DNA from: Lichtheimia corymbifera B2541
Taxonomy: Eukaryota > Mucoromycota > Mucoromycetes > Mucorales > Lichtheimiaceae
Direction of reading: 5' to 3'
Assembly: GCA_000697475.1 (NCBI GenBank)
Contig: JNEU01000753.1
Span: forward strand, 1 to 44,413
Length of the DNA: 44,413 nt
Each line of letters starts with the position of its first letter. The first letter of the stretch is position 1. The notes below the pieces were generated by a model. It was not told where the DNA came from. It was given only the letters and a program-made list of their open reading frames with translations, and ran no database searches. The position numbers were made by a program, and so were the translations under genes. Positions 12,764 through 25,743 of this stretch are shown here, in pieces.

Positions 12764-14022
12764 CTAAACCCTCCTCCCTCCCTTCATCATCGCAACATCT
12801 CGTCCTCGTAGCCACTCTTATTACAGCCCGTCAGCATGCCTCGTTCATTTTCTTTCATTTTGCATCTCTTTTTCTCTTTAAGCTATTCTTTTGTGTACAT
12901 ATAATCTACCCATTACTTACTCTCCCACACACGTACCCCAATAAACAAACAATTCAACAAAAATGGTGAGACCATATGTGTGGACCAGATGATCATCTTT
13001 TTTTGTGTGTGTGTGCTTGTCGCAGGATTGGTGAGGATGGTGTCACACACATACACGCACACGCACCATAACACGAGCTATGCTCGGGGAGTAGCGGGAC
13101 AATGGCACCGCCAGGCCTATACCCATAAAGGCAAGTAGCCAACGCATAGTGCAATCGGAAAAGAACGAATAAAAGTGAAAACGGGAGATGAAAGAACAAC
13201 AACTTTTATTAGCGCGCGACGTGAATCATCTTTTACATGCTGCTAATATGTGCTGTCGTCACTTGTTGATCACTTGTACACACACAACCACCATGGTAAA
13301 AAAAAGAGTCCAGTATGTATCATTTGATCCTAAAAGAACGTAACACATGGCTATGCGTAAAAAGAACATGTTATTATGTAGCACCGTGCACATTTAGAGC
13401 GTCAATGGGAAATGCGTTGATCCAAAAGATGTGTGTGCACCCAACGATTATAATAAGCATGGATCACGTGCGACCGGTGTCTAGCAAAAAACTCAGATCG
13501 TGGTGAATTACCTTTCATACACTTTTTATTATGACCAAGCCCCCTTTCAATGAATGAATTGTTGTACCATATAAAAATCAATTAGAGTGCCCATGTTGCC
13601 AAGGATTGCTACTATGTATTATTGATGGTGGGGATCATTCCAAGTTGTTGGAGGCAACAAGTTCATATGTTAAGATCCGCCCGGTATATCGTCATCATAG
13701 TTATAATACAGATACAGATAATGAATGTGTTACTGGAAGAAGGGAGGTGTCAATAAGTGCATTGGATCCGAAGAGTCGGTTACAAAGTGCGATTGACAAT
13801 CACATGAGTAGTAATGTAATGCGTGTGAGAAATAAACATATCCGTGCGTAAAGACACAGCCACTCATTAGGACAAACATGTTGCACAAACATTTTCCTCC
13901 TCCATCATGATGATGATCAATGCAGGTATTGTATTATGTGTGTGTGTGTGTAAAATATGCATATAAATGGGGTCTAGGTAGTACAATGATAGTAGAACGA
14001 AGATTGTGAAAGAGGGGATTTA
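12764..14022. other. Convergent intergenic region
   Basis: This lies between the 3' ends of the esterase and the WD40 gene. It contains TG microsatellites (about 13003-13016 and 13937-13953). An 81-codon open frame at 13606-13851 has no recognisable features and is not called. Confidence 0.5.
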
Positions 14023-17000
14023 TTACGATGCAAGTCGTTTCTCCACCATTTGAATGAGAAGGTTGGAGTATTTGTCGAGTAAAGCCAAAGTTTCGGGATC
14101 TTGTTGTTGTTGATGGGTATCATTGGTAGTGTTGTCGTTGGAAGATGATGTTGGTGACGAGGATGGAGGATGTAATGTCTTTGAAATACGCTGAGCTACA
14201 TTTTCGAGCTTGGTTTGCACTATGGATAAAAAGTCGTCATTGCTGTTGGTATTTCGTGCCAAAGTGTATGATTCGAGAACGGTATCAAGAAGAATGATTG
14301 CACCATCCAAATCTGCCAGGACGTGATCGTGATTTGTTGCTGAAGATGATGTTGCCAAGCAACTATCGCCTATTTTGGGTGTCTCATCGTTTTGCTGAGA
14401 ATCGCTTTTATCAGTTAGACCGCTGCTTTCTTGTGATGCTTGTTTCTCCATAGTACAAGAGCTACTGCTATTGCCCTCCTTTTCCATGCTTTCCTGGGAA
14501 TCATTCTTTTCCATGCTGCTGTCTTGGTGTGTGACTAGACCATTTGCTTGACCATGAGATGCTGCTGTAGGTGATAAAGGAGGTGATGCAATATGAAGCG
14601 TGGGCGGTGGAAGATCATTATGCTGTTGCTGTTGATGATGGTATTCCATTTGTTGTTGAAAATGATTGAGTACATTGTCGATAGTGGTGCGTTGTGCTGT
14701 TCTACGATCACTACCACCCAGTGATAAGAGGTATCGTGCAGTCAAACTTTGTCGCTTTCTTGCCTTTTCCAACTTGCGTTGTAATTCACGGAATGCAGGT
14801 GTATCTCGACCATTAGGAGACATGGTGCCATCCACTGCTGCTGATGCTGCTGGTACAGGTGAACTCATTTCAGCTCGTAAACGATCTTGATCATTTTCAT
14901 CCATGGCCATACTCTTGCGTGATGATGGTGTGTTTACAGAGGTGGTACGACTTAACGAAGGTGTCATGCGAGGTGCTTCACGTGATGTGATTGCTTGTAT
15001 AATAGCATCATCCGTATTTTCTTCACTCGATCCTTCCTCATCGTCATTGGCATGCGGATGACTTGCTTGCTGCTTTTCTTCGTCAGATGCGCTCGCTGAT
15101 TTAGGTCCATCCTCGGTAGGTTCAGCCAATGTACTGGATTCTTCATGTGATGTCACTTCAAATGCTGTACCAATCTCATCTTGCTCAGGTGCAATGAAAA
15201 TAACCTCTTCTTCTTGTTCCTCTTCATCTTCATCATCGTCGTCGTCATCGTCGTCCTCATTGACTTCTCTTTCATCACCAGCTTCTTGTCCATCATCATC
15301 CATACTCTCTGCATGATTCACCGTGGCACGTTCAGCATGTTGACCAACGCCTCCAGGAAAATCAAGGTCGCTGTCATCTTCATCATCTACGCCATGAGGC
15401 ACATTCGGAGTTGGTGTTGTCATAGCAACAGGGGATGATGGCAACGTAGGTGGTGACATTGACCCTGAAGGAGATTGGTTTGGTTGTGATGCATCGTCTT
15501 TGGTAGAAGATTGATCCGATCCACTAGCCCTCCTTGCATTAAGAGGTGTTCCACTTGATCGCTTCTTTCTCAAAACACCATCACTACGGGGTCGACGATG
15601 GGTTTCTTTTGGTGTCCCTGGTGATGCTGGTTGTTGCATCTTGCCCAATGCCTCACGTGACATTTGTCGTCTTAATACTGGATTCATGCGCAATGCTGCT
15701 ACAGGTCCTCCTTGTCGTGTCTGATTTAATCCACTACTACCACCCACAGCATTTCCACTGTTTGAACCGTAACGGCTCACAGGCGAATAATTTGACCCAA
15801 TATGACTGTAGGTACGTTCTCGAGCACCCGTTGTCGGTACACCCGTATACAACCGTTCCAATTTCCCCTCAGGCGTTTTTCTTCCACTAGCACCTGATTT
15901 GCCAAATGTCTTGCATGCTGATGCTGGTGTTGCAGGGGATGCTGAAGTATTGGTTTGTTTAGGACCTGATGATGGTGATGTCGGGCTGTTGTTGTTTGTG
16001 CCATTGTCCACTGAATGATCACGTGATGCTGAGAGCGGATTATTCCTTCGAGTGGCCATTTTCTTGTATAAATCATCATATTTACGCTCGGCAGGTGACA
16101 TGGATGAGAATGTTTTACGTTCACCACGGGCCATTTGAGAGATGCTGGGTGTAGGTTGAACAGCTGTAGCCGTGGATACACGTCGAAAACGAGGTTTGGC
16201 AGCAGCACCACGAATAAGAGCAGCACGTCGATCATCCAACATGTCCTCTTGACTCTTCGCATTCACCACCATTTGTTGTGCCTTGTGTTCACGATCGATC
16301 CAACGCGATTTCATCTTTGCAACAATTTCCTCCGCGATTTTCCATACAAAGACGGTGCCATCGGAACATGTGCTCACCACACGCACTGAGTTGTTGTATG
16401 TGCGGATGAATTTCACAGCTGTAATGAGCTCTGCATGGGCACAGACCTTTTCAATACATGCGCTGTTGGTCAAATCAAATAATCGTAAACACCGATCCGA
16501 ACCACTGGTGACTGCAAAGGTTCCAGAGAATGGATCCAAATCGATATTGATAAGACTGCCACCAGAGTACTCGGCTGACGTTCCAGTGATGGCTTCTTCT
16601 GCTGTCTCAGGTTTGCATATGCGCACAGGTTTGCCGGAATCGATACTGAATACGTATAATCGTCGTTCACCCGTCACTGTTGCAATATATCGCTCATTCA
16701 CATCAAGAGACATGTCGAATACTGTGCCGCGTCCTGCGTAATTGTGATACGTTGCATACAACTTTTCATCCGCTTCAATGCTCCGAAAAATGACACCCTT
16801 GTCAGCACCACAGCTGATCAGCTTTTTGGCATCACGTGTAAATTTCACAGCGGTAATTGAGGAGGAATGATCATCCAATGTCTGCGTCAGTTGATAACCA
16901 TTGTTGATGTCAAAGACGTGTAATAGCCGGTCACGACTAGCAGTAGCAATCATGTAAGGTGCTCCTATAAAAGAAGGGTGTCAGATATACTTCAAATTAA

Positions 17001-19664
17001 AAGAAACATATGTGTTTACCTTGATAAGTTGTTGGATTGGTCACGTCCATGGAAAGGATTTCAGAATCATGAGCTTCCTGATAGGTGATTTGTTCCCAGG
17101 TATCCATATCGTGGACACGTAAATTGCCATTGCGATCTCCAGTAACAAGCAATTTGCCATCTTGACTCATTTTAAGTGACCTGATCCCAAAATCCGGAAA
17201 TTGATCTTCAGTGAAATCTAGATTATACGTATTTAGTCAACAGGATCGCCATCATCATCGTCGTCGTTTGAAATACTTACCAACATCACGTCTAAACTTT
17301 GAAAACTCTGCAGCGTCGGTATCAATGTAGAGCATTTTGATGAGCTCACGAGAATAAATGTTGCGTCGAAGTTGTGGAGATGTAATTGTGCTAGTGCTGC
17401 TGCTTGGAGAAATGGGTATAGATGCAGCAGAAGGAGGATTAGGAGAAATGGGAGAGCTGACATTGGAGCGTGGTGATGATATCATAAATGTAGACGAGGA
17501 TGACGAGTGAGGATGAGCTGTTGGTGCTGCAATATGATCAAGATTCCAGAATCGTACTGTGCCATCAGCTGAATAAGTTGCAAACGAATTGGGAGGAATA
17601 CTGCTGCTGGTGTTGCTGTTGTTATCGCTGATTGTAGGACAAGGCTATCATCAACAATAATAAGAAAAAACAGAATTGCATACGCGTGCATATTATCTCC
17701 TTACCTCGATCCCCCATACGCATTCGCTGTGATAGATAAAACTGCGGTACTTGCCGATCTTTTTCAAATCATGGATATCCCACAAGAATAAACTGCGATC
17801 GGAATACACGGCTGTGACCTTATTGGACATATCATCATAGGCAACAGCAATGGCATCCGGATAATAAGGTGCATTTTCAGTATCCTCTGTGTACTTTAGC
17901 ATTTCTGGAGAGGTGATGCTGCTGATATCAGTGCCAAGTGGATGAGGCTTCGGAAGCATTCCGCAATATTTCAATGTCCCTGGTTCGAATAATCTATTGT
18001 ACGCGTATCAGCTGACGACCCCCACTTTGCTCAAAATAGAGAGAGAGATGACTCACCTGATCACCCCATTTGCACAAGCACAAACCACATAGTTTGGTGA
18101 CACTGCTATTGAATATGCACTTTGTGCCTGGTCATCCATCCAAGTGAGTGATCCATGTTTATGCATTTCTATAATAGACACATACCTGTAAATCCACCCA
18201 CTTGTCAATGACTCTCCCTTCCTTGAACATGCATAGAATCCCACTGTCGGTAAGGAAATAAGCATTGTTGTTGGTCCCGCCTCGATCACAGCCGACCGCT
18301 ACAAAGTTGCTTTCACGCAATGCACCAAGAATACCGGATCGACCATCCAATACTTGAGTTTCCCGTGAAGATAGATTCCCCTTTGTGTGTATATGTTTGG
18401 GTAAATATACATATATATCCAAGTGTGGCTGCTGTTTGACTTACCCGTTTTGGCACACGTCCCCGAGCATCGAAATACCAATATTTGACATGTCGCAGAC
18501 CAGCTGTAACAAAATAGGTTCCATCCTTTGAAAATGAGAGAGCATTGACCTTGCTAGTGACCTTGTTGCCTGCCAGCTTGATGCCTTTGCGCCAATGCCA
18601 TACGTATAAATAACCATCATGCTATCATATGCAACATGTCAATCCATCCCCCGGTTAGAATCAAGAAGCTTATGCATGTTCACTCTATATATACCTGAAG
18701 TCCTATCGAAACAAGATATCGCATATTGGGTGAAAACGCCAGTGAAAGAACACCAAATTTATGACCACGACATTCATGTAAAAGGATCCGTTCCTTGACA
18801 TCCCATATCAATATACGAGGTTGATGGCCCACCTAATAAGGATGCTTTGATGATCAGTCACCATGGACACACACACACACACGCACACACACACTCTCTC
18901 TCTCCTTATTTCCTCATCCCTAGAAAACAAACCCAACCACACATTTTCCATGCCCCACATACATACCTCTCCTGCAGCTAGATAGTTGCCATCGGGGGAG
19001 AATGCCAAACAGCTGATTGGCTTAGCACGGGTACTAGCCGGCACCTTCTTCTTTTCCGAGACCGCTGCTTGCACACTGGATAAATCCGGTTGATGACCTG
19101 ATCCCATCGCTGAAATCGTATTGACACCACCGACACCCACACTGGACATGAGAGAAGAGCTAGCTGCCACACCTGAAGCAGCAGTGGCTGCATTGATGGC
19201 TGCTGCTGTAGCGGCATTGCTGGTATTGTTGCCACTATTGGCAAGATTGGAAGAGGATGATGATGGTGGATACAAGAATCCCACTTGCTTGTTGCGTTTG
19301 TGATTATAAAGCACCACGACAGCACCAGCTGCATAGGCGACCAAATCTTGTGAATCAGCCGTTGCCAGGATATTGGATGATGCCGTTGTCAGTCCCAGAA
19401 TCCGTTCCAACTTGAGCTATCATAGAAACATGTCAACCTCATTATCAAGGAGAAGGAAGGAAAAGGGGGAAATCTGTTTCATACGTTTTGTATGGGACGT
19501 GATGGATCTTTACGTTTCCTACGTCGTAGACCAGGACCACTTGTTGCACTTGCAGCATTCGAGACGTGTGGTAGTGTCGATTGACTTGGTATAGGTTGAA
19601 AAGTGGGAGTTGCGGATGACGGAGGCGGTACATTTCCAGAATTGACTGGAAATAGGTCTGTCAT
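14023..19664 (-). CDS. WD40-repeat scaffold, WDR62/MABP1-like, 1667 residues
   Basis: Ten exons on the minus strand: 19485..19664, 18967..19416, 18695..18832, 18445..18621, 18186..18380, 18057..18127, 17705..17993, 17281..17644, 17020..17217, 14023..16964; phases close throughout. The N-terminal part carries a long WD40 array, for example LAFSPDGNYLAAGE, RILIWDVKER, YLYVWHWRKG, LFLWDIHDLKK, GTVRFWNLDH, KGVIFRSI and DGTVFVWKI near residue 895. That is enough blades for two propellers. About 770 residues of disordered tail follow, with Ser/Pro, a run of Asp/Glu at about forward 15208-15260, and a short helical C-terminus. This arrangement is that of WDR62/MAPKBP1, scaffolds for MAP kinase and spindle functions in animals; the fungal role is unknown. 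An Ala-rich insert (forward 19130-19220) interrupts the first propeller. Confidence 0.85.
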
Positions 19665-19915
19665 GGCCGCCGCTGATGGTGATGCTGCTGAATGTGTGTG
19701 AAAAGAGTGAAAGAAAGAAAGCAAATAGCTGTAGCGGAAAAAAGTGAGAGAAAGAGAAAGAGAGGATGATATAGAAAGGGAGAAAGGAGCGTGTACCACA
19801 AAAAGAGCGGATATGCTTCACATCATGAACTGCGCACAAGCGCGCCTGTATTACGTGCCCTGTACAGTACCTTGCATATTGATAAACATACACAGAAGGA
19901 AACATATGATACCTT
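19665..19915. promoter_or_regulatory. Upstream region of the WD40 gene
   Basis: This short gap separates the WD40 gene start from the 3' end of the decayed acyltransferase. It includes a GA/CT-rich tract (about 19740-19785) directly upstream of the ATG on the minus strand, consistent with a pyrimidine-rich fungal leader. Confidence 0.35.
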
Positions 19916-21267
19916 TTATTCCTTGTCATTTGTATTGAAAGGCGCCAAATGTATAATGTTGATTTGTTCATCATTCATCAAGCGTTCCATACTCTCTGGA
20001 TCCAATTGCACTATCACATCAAATGCACCTTCCCATGGCATTGCCATAGTTACCACTGCCATTGGCACTGGATCCACCCAGCTTCTGCAAAAATTCCTGG
20101 ATTTGCCGTATCCATAATCGAAGCAAATCTTAAACCGACTCCAGTCTGACCACATCACACATCCACGTGCAGGTGGAGACAACTTGCTTGGATCTTCCAC
20201 GTTGTTCAGGTAATATTCTAATGAATTCATGTATTCAGGATCCACATTGACAAATTGCCCATGAATACGTTGTGCGGTCGAGGACATGGGGCGATGTATC
20301 AGCTCATCATGCTTTCCCGGAATAGTAGCCGTACTAGCATAAATCATATTAATGCCTATTTTTCGCTTGGACCATGTTTTTGCTTACACAAAATAATGTT
20401 CACAATGCTGCAGCAACCGTTTATCAGGATGCGCATGACGTTTGCTTACCACTGGACCGATACATAAAAGCAGCAATAGCATACGCACTGATATCTTGGC
20501 ATTCATATCCGACATTTCTTGTTCCAATTGGCGTTTGAGTTCTTCAGCTTTGTGCACAGGTACAGGAAGGATGCGTTTCATGCATTGATCAGGATCCAAC
20601 ATCATCCTCTGACTTTGAGGGATTTCCCTCATCATGGGATAATCAATACTGTGGTCGTACTTGGGACTAGTAGGTTTCAATGGTGGGCGCTGCCAATCAT
20701 AATAGATTTGGGAGGGTGACTCTTGGCCATGCAAATCATAAGCCATGATGTCCATAAATAGGCTATTGCAAAGTCCATTCAAAATACGATGTAACAACAA
20801 GAATCCAAGTACTTGACCGCCATGTAACTTAGTTGAATACCTGTCAAAGGTGTATCAAGCGAGGTATAGTGTTGAATAGGAATGAAATCAGCATAACCAA
20901 ACTATTCTTTTTGTATTCTTTAAATGAATACGGAGACTCGCATACTTGGAAAAGATATCCCTATCAAAATCTTTAACAGAAAATCGCCCTCGTGGCTCGG
21001 GTGATAAACGACCAGCGTAAAGATAAAGCTTCGACAAGGCTTTAGCAATAGCTTTTTCCAACTTGTTGACAGGGATAAGTCCTCCTCCGCGATCATCCTG
21101 TTCAATACGGTATACTTTGTATAAATGGGCGAGGTAATTAGAGTAATGCCACCTGGTGCTGGATAGCTCTTTTTCTCTTGTAGCGTTTCGGGTTGAACAA
21201 AAGTGCGATGCGTAGGTGGTACAGTCGATTGATTATAGTATTGGCTAAAGATGGGTGTTGCGGACAC
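19916..21267 (-). pseudogene. Acyltransferase copy 1 (AT1), decayed
   Basis: This is similar over its whole length to the four intact copies to the right, but broken. The normal start codon and proximal promoter are missing: sequence around 21220-21240 jumps from THRTFVQPETL into distal upstream flank. The reading frame shifts near 21105-21120, near 20920-20945 and near 20820-20835. A deletion with a frameshift around 20450-20485 removes the segment after ISVR. The HXXXD motif reads HRILN, so the Asp is lost. The second exon (from about 20340 down to 19916) is still open and retains the DFGWG-like DYGYG. No functional enzyme is expected. Confidence 0.88.
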
Positions 21268-21498
21268 GTCATGCCTGCCATAAAGGCTGCTGTCTGTGAA
21301 GGATGTAAAAGAAAGAAGATGAAAAACTCGTAGCCGAGAAAGTGAGAGGAAGGAGCGGATACATAAGCACTTGTATTACAACGTATTAGTAAATGCCTCT
21401 ATATTTGCCTCCTGATCACATAATAACCATACAATCAAAAAGAAGGAACATAAGCAAACAACAAACAGAATGAGTGATATAGGTTTAATTATGATATG

Positions 21499-22879
21499 TT
21501 AAAAAGCGCCAAGTGTATAATATTGTACTTGCTTATCATTCATCAATCGTTCCATGCTCTCTGGATCCAATTGGACAATGAGCTCGAATGCACCCTTATA
21601 TTTGGGCACCATAGCAACCACTGCCATAGGCATTGGATCATTCCAACCTCTGCTCATACTGCTATGTTTGCCGTATCCGACATCGTAGCCAAATACAAAT
21701 CGACTCGCATCTGACCACATCACATCTTTAGCTGTCATTCGACGCACGGGTGGATACACCTTGCTTGGATCTTCTACGTTGTTCAGATAATATTCCAATG
21801 AATCCATGTATTCAGGATTCACCTGGTCAACGTGTTCACGTATACGTTGTGCAGTGGATGACATGGGACTATGCATCAGCTCATCATGCTTTCCAGGAAC
21901 AGTAACCGGGCTAACATACATGAACCATGTTAATGCATATTTTTCTCTTCCATGATGTTGTTACTTACACAAAGTAGTTTCCAAAATATTGAAGCAGCCG
22001 TTTATCGGGGTGTGCATTACGCTTGCTCACCACATAGACCAAATTGCATTGCCCCTTGAGCCTCCTTGCTTTGACAATCGCTCGATACATGAAAGCAGTA
22101 ATAGCATCACGTACTGATATCCTGACATCCTCCTTATCAGCCACTTCTTGTTTCATTTGACGTTTGAGTTCCTCAGCTTTGTCTTCAGCAATAGCAAATA
22201 CACGTTTCATCGATGGACCAGGATCCATTGCTATCACATGTTTTGGCACTTCTTTCATCACGGGATAATCAATACTGAGGTCGTACTTGGGGCTAGGTTT
22301 CAATGGTGGACGTTGCCAGTCGTAATACATTTCGATAGGTGATACTTTTTCATGACGCAAAGCATAGGCTACAGCGCTCATAAACCCGGTAAATGGCACA
22401 CCATCACCCAATCGATGATTAATTGAGTATGCAAGTGCCTGACCACCTTGTAACTGGGTCAGCTGAACACCCACCAGGGGAGTATCAAATGAGGCATAGC
22501 GATGAATGGGCATGAGTTGATCGACAGGGACAGTGGCATAACCAAAGCGGTTCTTTTTGTACTCTTCGAATGAATCAGGCAACTCGCATACTTGGAAAAG
22601 ACAACCCTTGTCAAAGTCTTTAACAGAAAATCGTCCTGGTGACTCGGGTGATAAACGACCAGCAAAGAGATAAAATATGGTCAAGGCCTTAGAAATAGCT
22701 TTTTCAAGCTTATTGACAGGAATAAGACCTCTTCGATCATCCTGTTCAATAAAAACGGCATGTTTGGAGTAAATCGTGGAAATAACATGATTAACACCTA
22801 TAGGTGCTGGATAACTCTTTTTCTCTGGTAGCGTCTCGGGTTGAACAAAAGTGCGGTAAACAGGGGGTGATGGTGTCAT
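21499..22879 (-). CDS. BAHD-like acyltransferase, copy 2 (AT2)
   Basis: Exons 21969..22879 and 21499..21910, giving 440 residues. The transferase-family (PF02458-type) hallmarks are HRLGD (His155, Asp159), the catalytic HXXXD, and DVGYG (about residue 380) in place of the usual DFGWG. The family moves acyl groups from acyl-CoA to hydroxyl or amine acceptors in the cytosol; fungal members include trichothecene 3-O-acetyltransferases, but the acceptor here cannot be inferred. The intron starts GTAAGTAAC and ends GTTAG within NYFV|PVTVPGKH. A TATAAAAAGGC box lies about 30 nt upstream. No signal peptide or membrane segment is seen. It is followed downstream by the wreck AT1. Confidence 0.9.
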
Positions 22880-22907
22880 TTTGCTGTGCGAAAATATCCA
22901 AGATACT

Positions 22908-22918
22908 GCCTTTTTATA
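22908..22918 (-). promoter_or_regulatory. TATA box of AT2
   Basis: TATAAAAAGGC on the minus strand, 29-39 nt before the start codon. It is conserved with the AT4 and AT5 upstream regions, together with flanking GTATYCTTGGATATTTT-like sequence. Confidence 0.6.
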
Positions 22919-22984
22919 CTAGGGGAATACCGCTGATCCGTGGACCACGCCAAGAAGTATAGCGTCATATTATATGAGAAGAAG

Positions 22985-23480
22985 CGGCATATGCGCTCCG
23001 TGCATTTTTAATACGTAGGAGGTAATGCACCCCTACGTATTCTACTGTGCACCGTAAATCTGTGCACTTGCCATACTTGCAGTATCGAAGCCATGTGGTA
23101 TTCAGTTGACTGATTGTGTATAGTGACCACAAAGGGTAATGTTCGTACAAAGGGATGATACAGGAAGAAAGTAAAGGAGTGGGCCACCAAAACAAGGTGG
23201 AATTATAAATCTTTCATACCATGGACTGCTCACAAGCGTATCTGCATTGCGGACCTTGATCATACATTGAGGTTTACCAAGCAGGAACAGGTCAAAGATG
23301 GGGGGTAATGGCATTATCACGGTAACATTATTGCGCTCTCTCCCACTCAATTTTAGGGCTACGCTGCTTCACAATAATAACAAAAGATTGATAATAGATA
23401 GGCTATATTTGAAGAGAGAGTAAAGGAGATTTATGGTGCTGTGGTTAAAGATGAGGAAAAATAAAATTGGCAAGGTAGCG
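22985..23480. repeat. Spacer repeat S, copy 1 (between AT2 and the SPT23 fragment)
   Basis: Shares long stretches with 27735-28200 and 30655-31080: TAATGCACCCCTACGTATT, CTTGCAGTATC, GAAGAAAGTAAAGGAGTG, ATAGATAGGCTATATTTGAAGAGAG and GATTTATGGTGCTGTGGTTAAAGATGAGGAA. It lies in the same order and orientation in each copy and has no coding content. Confidence 0.8.
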
Positions 23481-23516
23481 AGGGTGGGGGGGAAGATGAT
23501 GAAATATATGCTTTGT

Positions 23517-24195
23517 GTTGTGTGTATCTTAAAGCGGATCGAGCATGAAGTTATAGACTTGGCCTACGGCATTACCTAACTTTTTGGTGTAGCTTGTGTT
23601 AATAGAAAAAGCGGAGAAGTGGAAGGTATACTATTAAAGCGTGTTGGTATACGCACTGTTTCATCATCATCGTCATGTTTATCCAACTAATGAGAGCGTC
23701 GCCTCCGAGCGCTCGTTTTAGTAGTACGACGAGGCATGCGTTTAAACAATTCAACCAAATGAGCATGACCAGCATTAAAAGCAGCCTTTTCGGCCGCCTT
23801 GCCCTCAATATTGCAAGTTGGCTTTATCAATCAAGACATGGATAATATCGACTTTGCCGGTCCAGCTCGCAAAATGTAACGCCGTCAAGCTGTATGATCG
23901 GGTTGGTTTATATCACAATCCAATTAGATACGACAAGTACCCGTACAAGCCGATCATATCCTCAAATGGTTGCCAAATGCAAGCAGACTGTGTTTATTGC
24001 GGTTGGTCAAAGACAACTCGCTGTTGTAATAATCCATAGCAGAGATTGAAGCTGCTCTTCTAATCAACCGCCGATACATAATGAGCGTGCATTTCATAGG
24101 CTGCCATAGCCACTGTGATCGATATCCGACACGCGGTGTTTGTTGTAATACTAATGCATCCTAATGTTTGTGTGTTGTGTTGCTGATTGCGTGTG
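23517..24195 (-). pseudogene. Decayed copy 1 of the 3' part of the SPT23/MGA2-like gene
   Basis: Matches 31191 to about 31950 of the intact gene: the C-terminal tail, the nuclear/basic segment and the ankyrin repeats. It is broken by frameshifts, a deletion of about 55 nt (relative to 31310-31375) and a 10-nt deletion (relative to 31785-31795). It stops where the intact gene has its Asn-coding GTTGTT tract. There is no 5' part, so it cannot encode the factor. Confidence 0.88.
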
Positions 24196-24359
24196 GGATG
24201 AAAAAAAATGAAGCCGAAAAAATGAGAGGAAGGAGCTGTATTATAACGTATTATAAGGTGCCTTTATATTTGGATCTTGATAACATAACATCCATACAAA
24301 TAGAAGGGGCATAAGCAAACAACAAACAGGATGAGTGATATAGGTTTAATTATGATATG

Positions 24360-25743
24360 TTAAAAAGCGCCAAGTGTATAATATTGTACTTGCTTATCAT
24401 TCATCAATCGCTTCATGCTCTCTGGCTCCAATTGAACCATCATCTCGAATGCACCCTTATAATTGGGCGACATAGTGACCATTGCCATAGGCACTGGATT
24501 ACTCCAACTTCTGGCCACATTGATATGTTTGCCGTACCCAACATCGTAGCCAGCTACTAATCGACTCCCATCGGACCACATCACATCTTTAGCTGTCACT
24601 TGAAACAAGGGTGGACACACCTTGCTTGGATCTTCTACGTTGTTCAGATAATATTCCAATGAATCCATGAATTCAGGATTCACCTGGTCAACGTGTTCAC
24701 GGATACGTTGTGCAGTGGATGATATGGGGTTATGCATCAGCTCATCATGCTTTCCAGGAACAGTAACCGGGCTAACATACATGAACCATGTTAATGCATA
24801 TTTTTCTCTTCCATGATGTTGTTACTTACACAAAGTAGTTTCCAAAATATTGAAGCAGCCGTTTATCGGGGTGTGCATTACGCTTGCTCACCATGTAGAC
24901 CAAATTGCATTGCCCCTTGAGCCTCCTTGCTTTGACAATCGCTCGATACATGAAAGCAGTAATAGCATCACGTACTGATATCCTGACATCCTCCTTATCA
25001 GCCACTTCTTGTTTCATTTGACGTTTGAGTTCCTCAGCTTTGTCTTCAGCAATAGCAAATACACGTCTCATGGATGGACCAGGATCCATTGCTATCACAT
25101 GTTTTGGCACTTCTTTCATCACGGGATAGTCAATGCTGTGGTCGTACTTGGGACTAGGTTTCAATGATGGACGTTGCCAGTCGTAATACAGTTCGATAGG
25201 TGGTACTTTTTCATGACGCAAAGCATAGGCTACAGCGCTCGTAAACCCGGCAAATGTCACAGCATCAGCCAATAGATGATTAATCGAGTATGCAAGTGCC
25301 TGACCACCTTGTAACTGGGTCAGCTGAACACCCACCAGGGGAGTATCAAATGAGGCATAGCGATGAATGGGCATGAGTTGATCGACAGGGACAGTGGCAT
25401 AACCAAAGCGGTTCTTTTTGTATTCTTCAAATGAATCAGGCAACTCGCATACTTGGAAAAGGCAGCCCTTGTCAAAGTCTTTAACAGAAAATCGTCCTGG
25501 TGACTCGGGTGATAAACGACCAGCAAAGAGATAAAATATGGTCAAGGCCTTGGAAATAGCTTTTTCAAGCTTATTGACAGGAATAAGACCTCTGCGATCA
25601 TCCTGTTCAATAAAAACGGTATGTCTGGGATAAAGGGTCGGGGGTATGACTTGACTAATTCCCTTTGGTGCTGGATAACTCTTTTTCTCTGGTAACGTCT
25701 CAGGTTGAACAAACGTGCGATAAGTAGGTGGTAAAGGTGCCAT
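24360..25743 (-). CDS. BAHD-like acyltransferase, copy 3 (AT3)
   Basis: Exons 24830..25743 and 24360..24771, giving 441 residues, with the same intron position as AT2. HXXXD reads HLLAD (His156, Asp160) and the second motif is DVGYG. Most of exon 1 is nearly identical to AT2 (LEKAISKALT, PKHVIAMDPGPSM and EVADKEDVRISV), as are the intron and 3' flank. The acceptor pocket differs (LLADAVTFAGF). An in-frame ATG at 25875 would add 44 residues, but that stretch overlaps the TATA-like TATATATAAA and lacks counterparts in the sister copies, so the start at 25743 is preferred. Its upstream region is unlike those of AT2, AT4 and AT5. Confidence 0.88.

Noticed and set aside
13606..13851. 81-codon open frame between the esterase and WD40 genes
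   Set aside because: No recognisable motif, no splice-linked neighbour exon, and AT-rich convergent intergenic context.
18128..18185. Open stretch in the WD40 gene (MHKHGSLTWMDDQ) as coding
   Set aside because: Including it breaks the phase. Treating it as a 58-nt GTATGT...CCAG intron joins VDLQ to AQSAYSIAV in frame.
23517..24195. Reading the SPT23 fragments as separate small ankyrin genes
   Set aside because: Frameshifts, shared deletions and missing starts make any ankyrin product impossible; they are better read as duplication debris.
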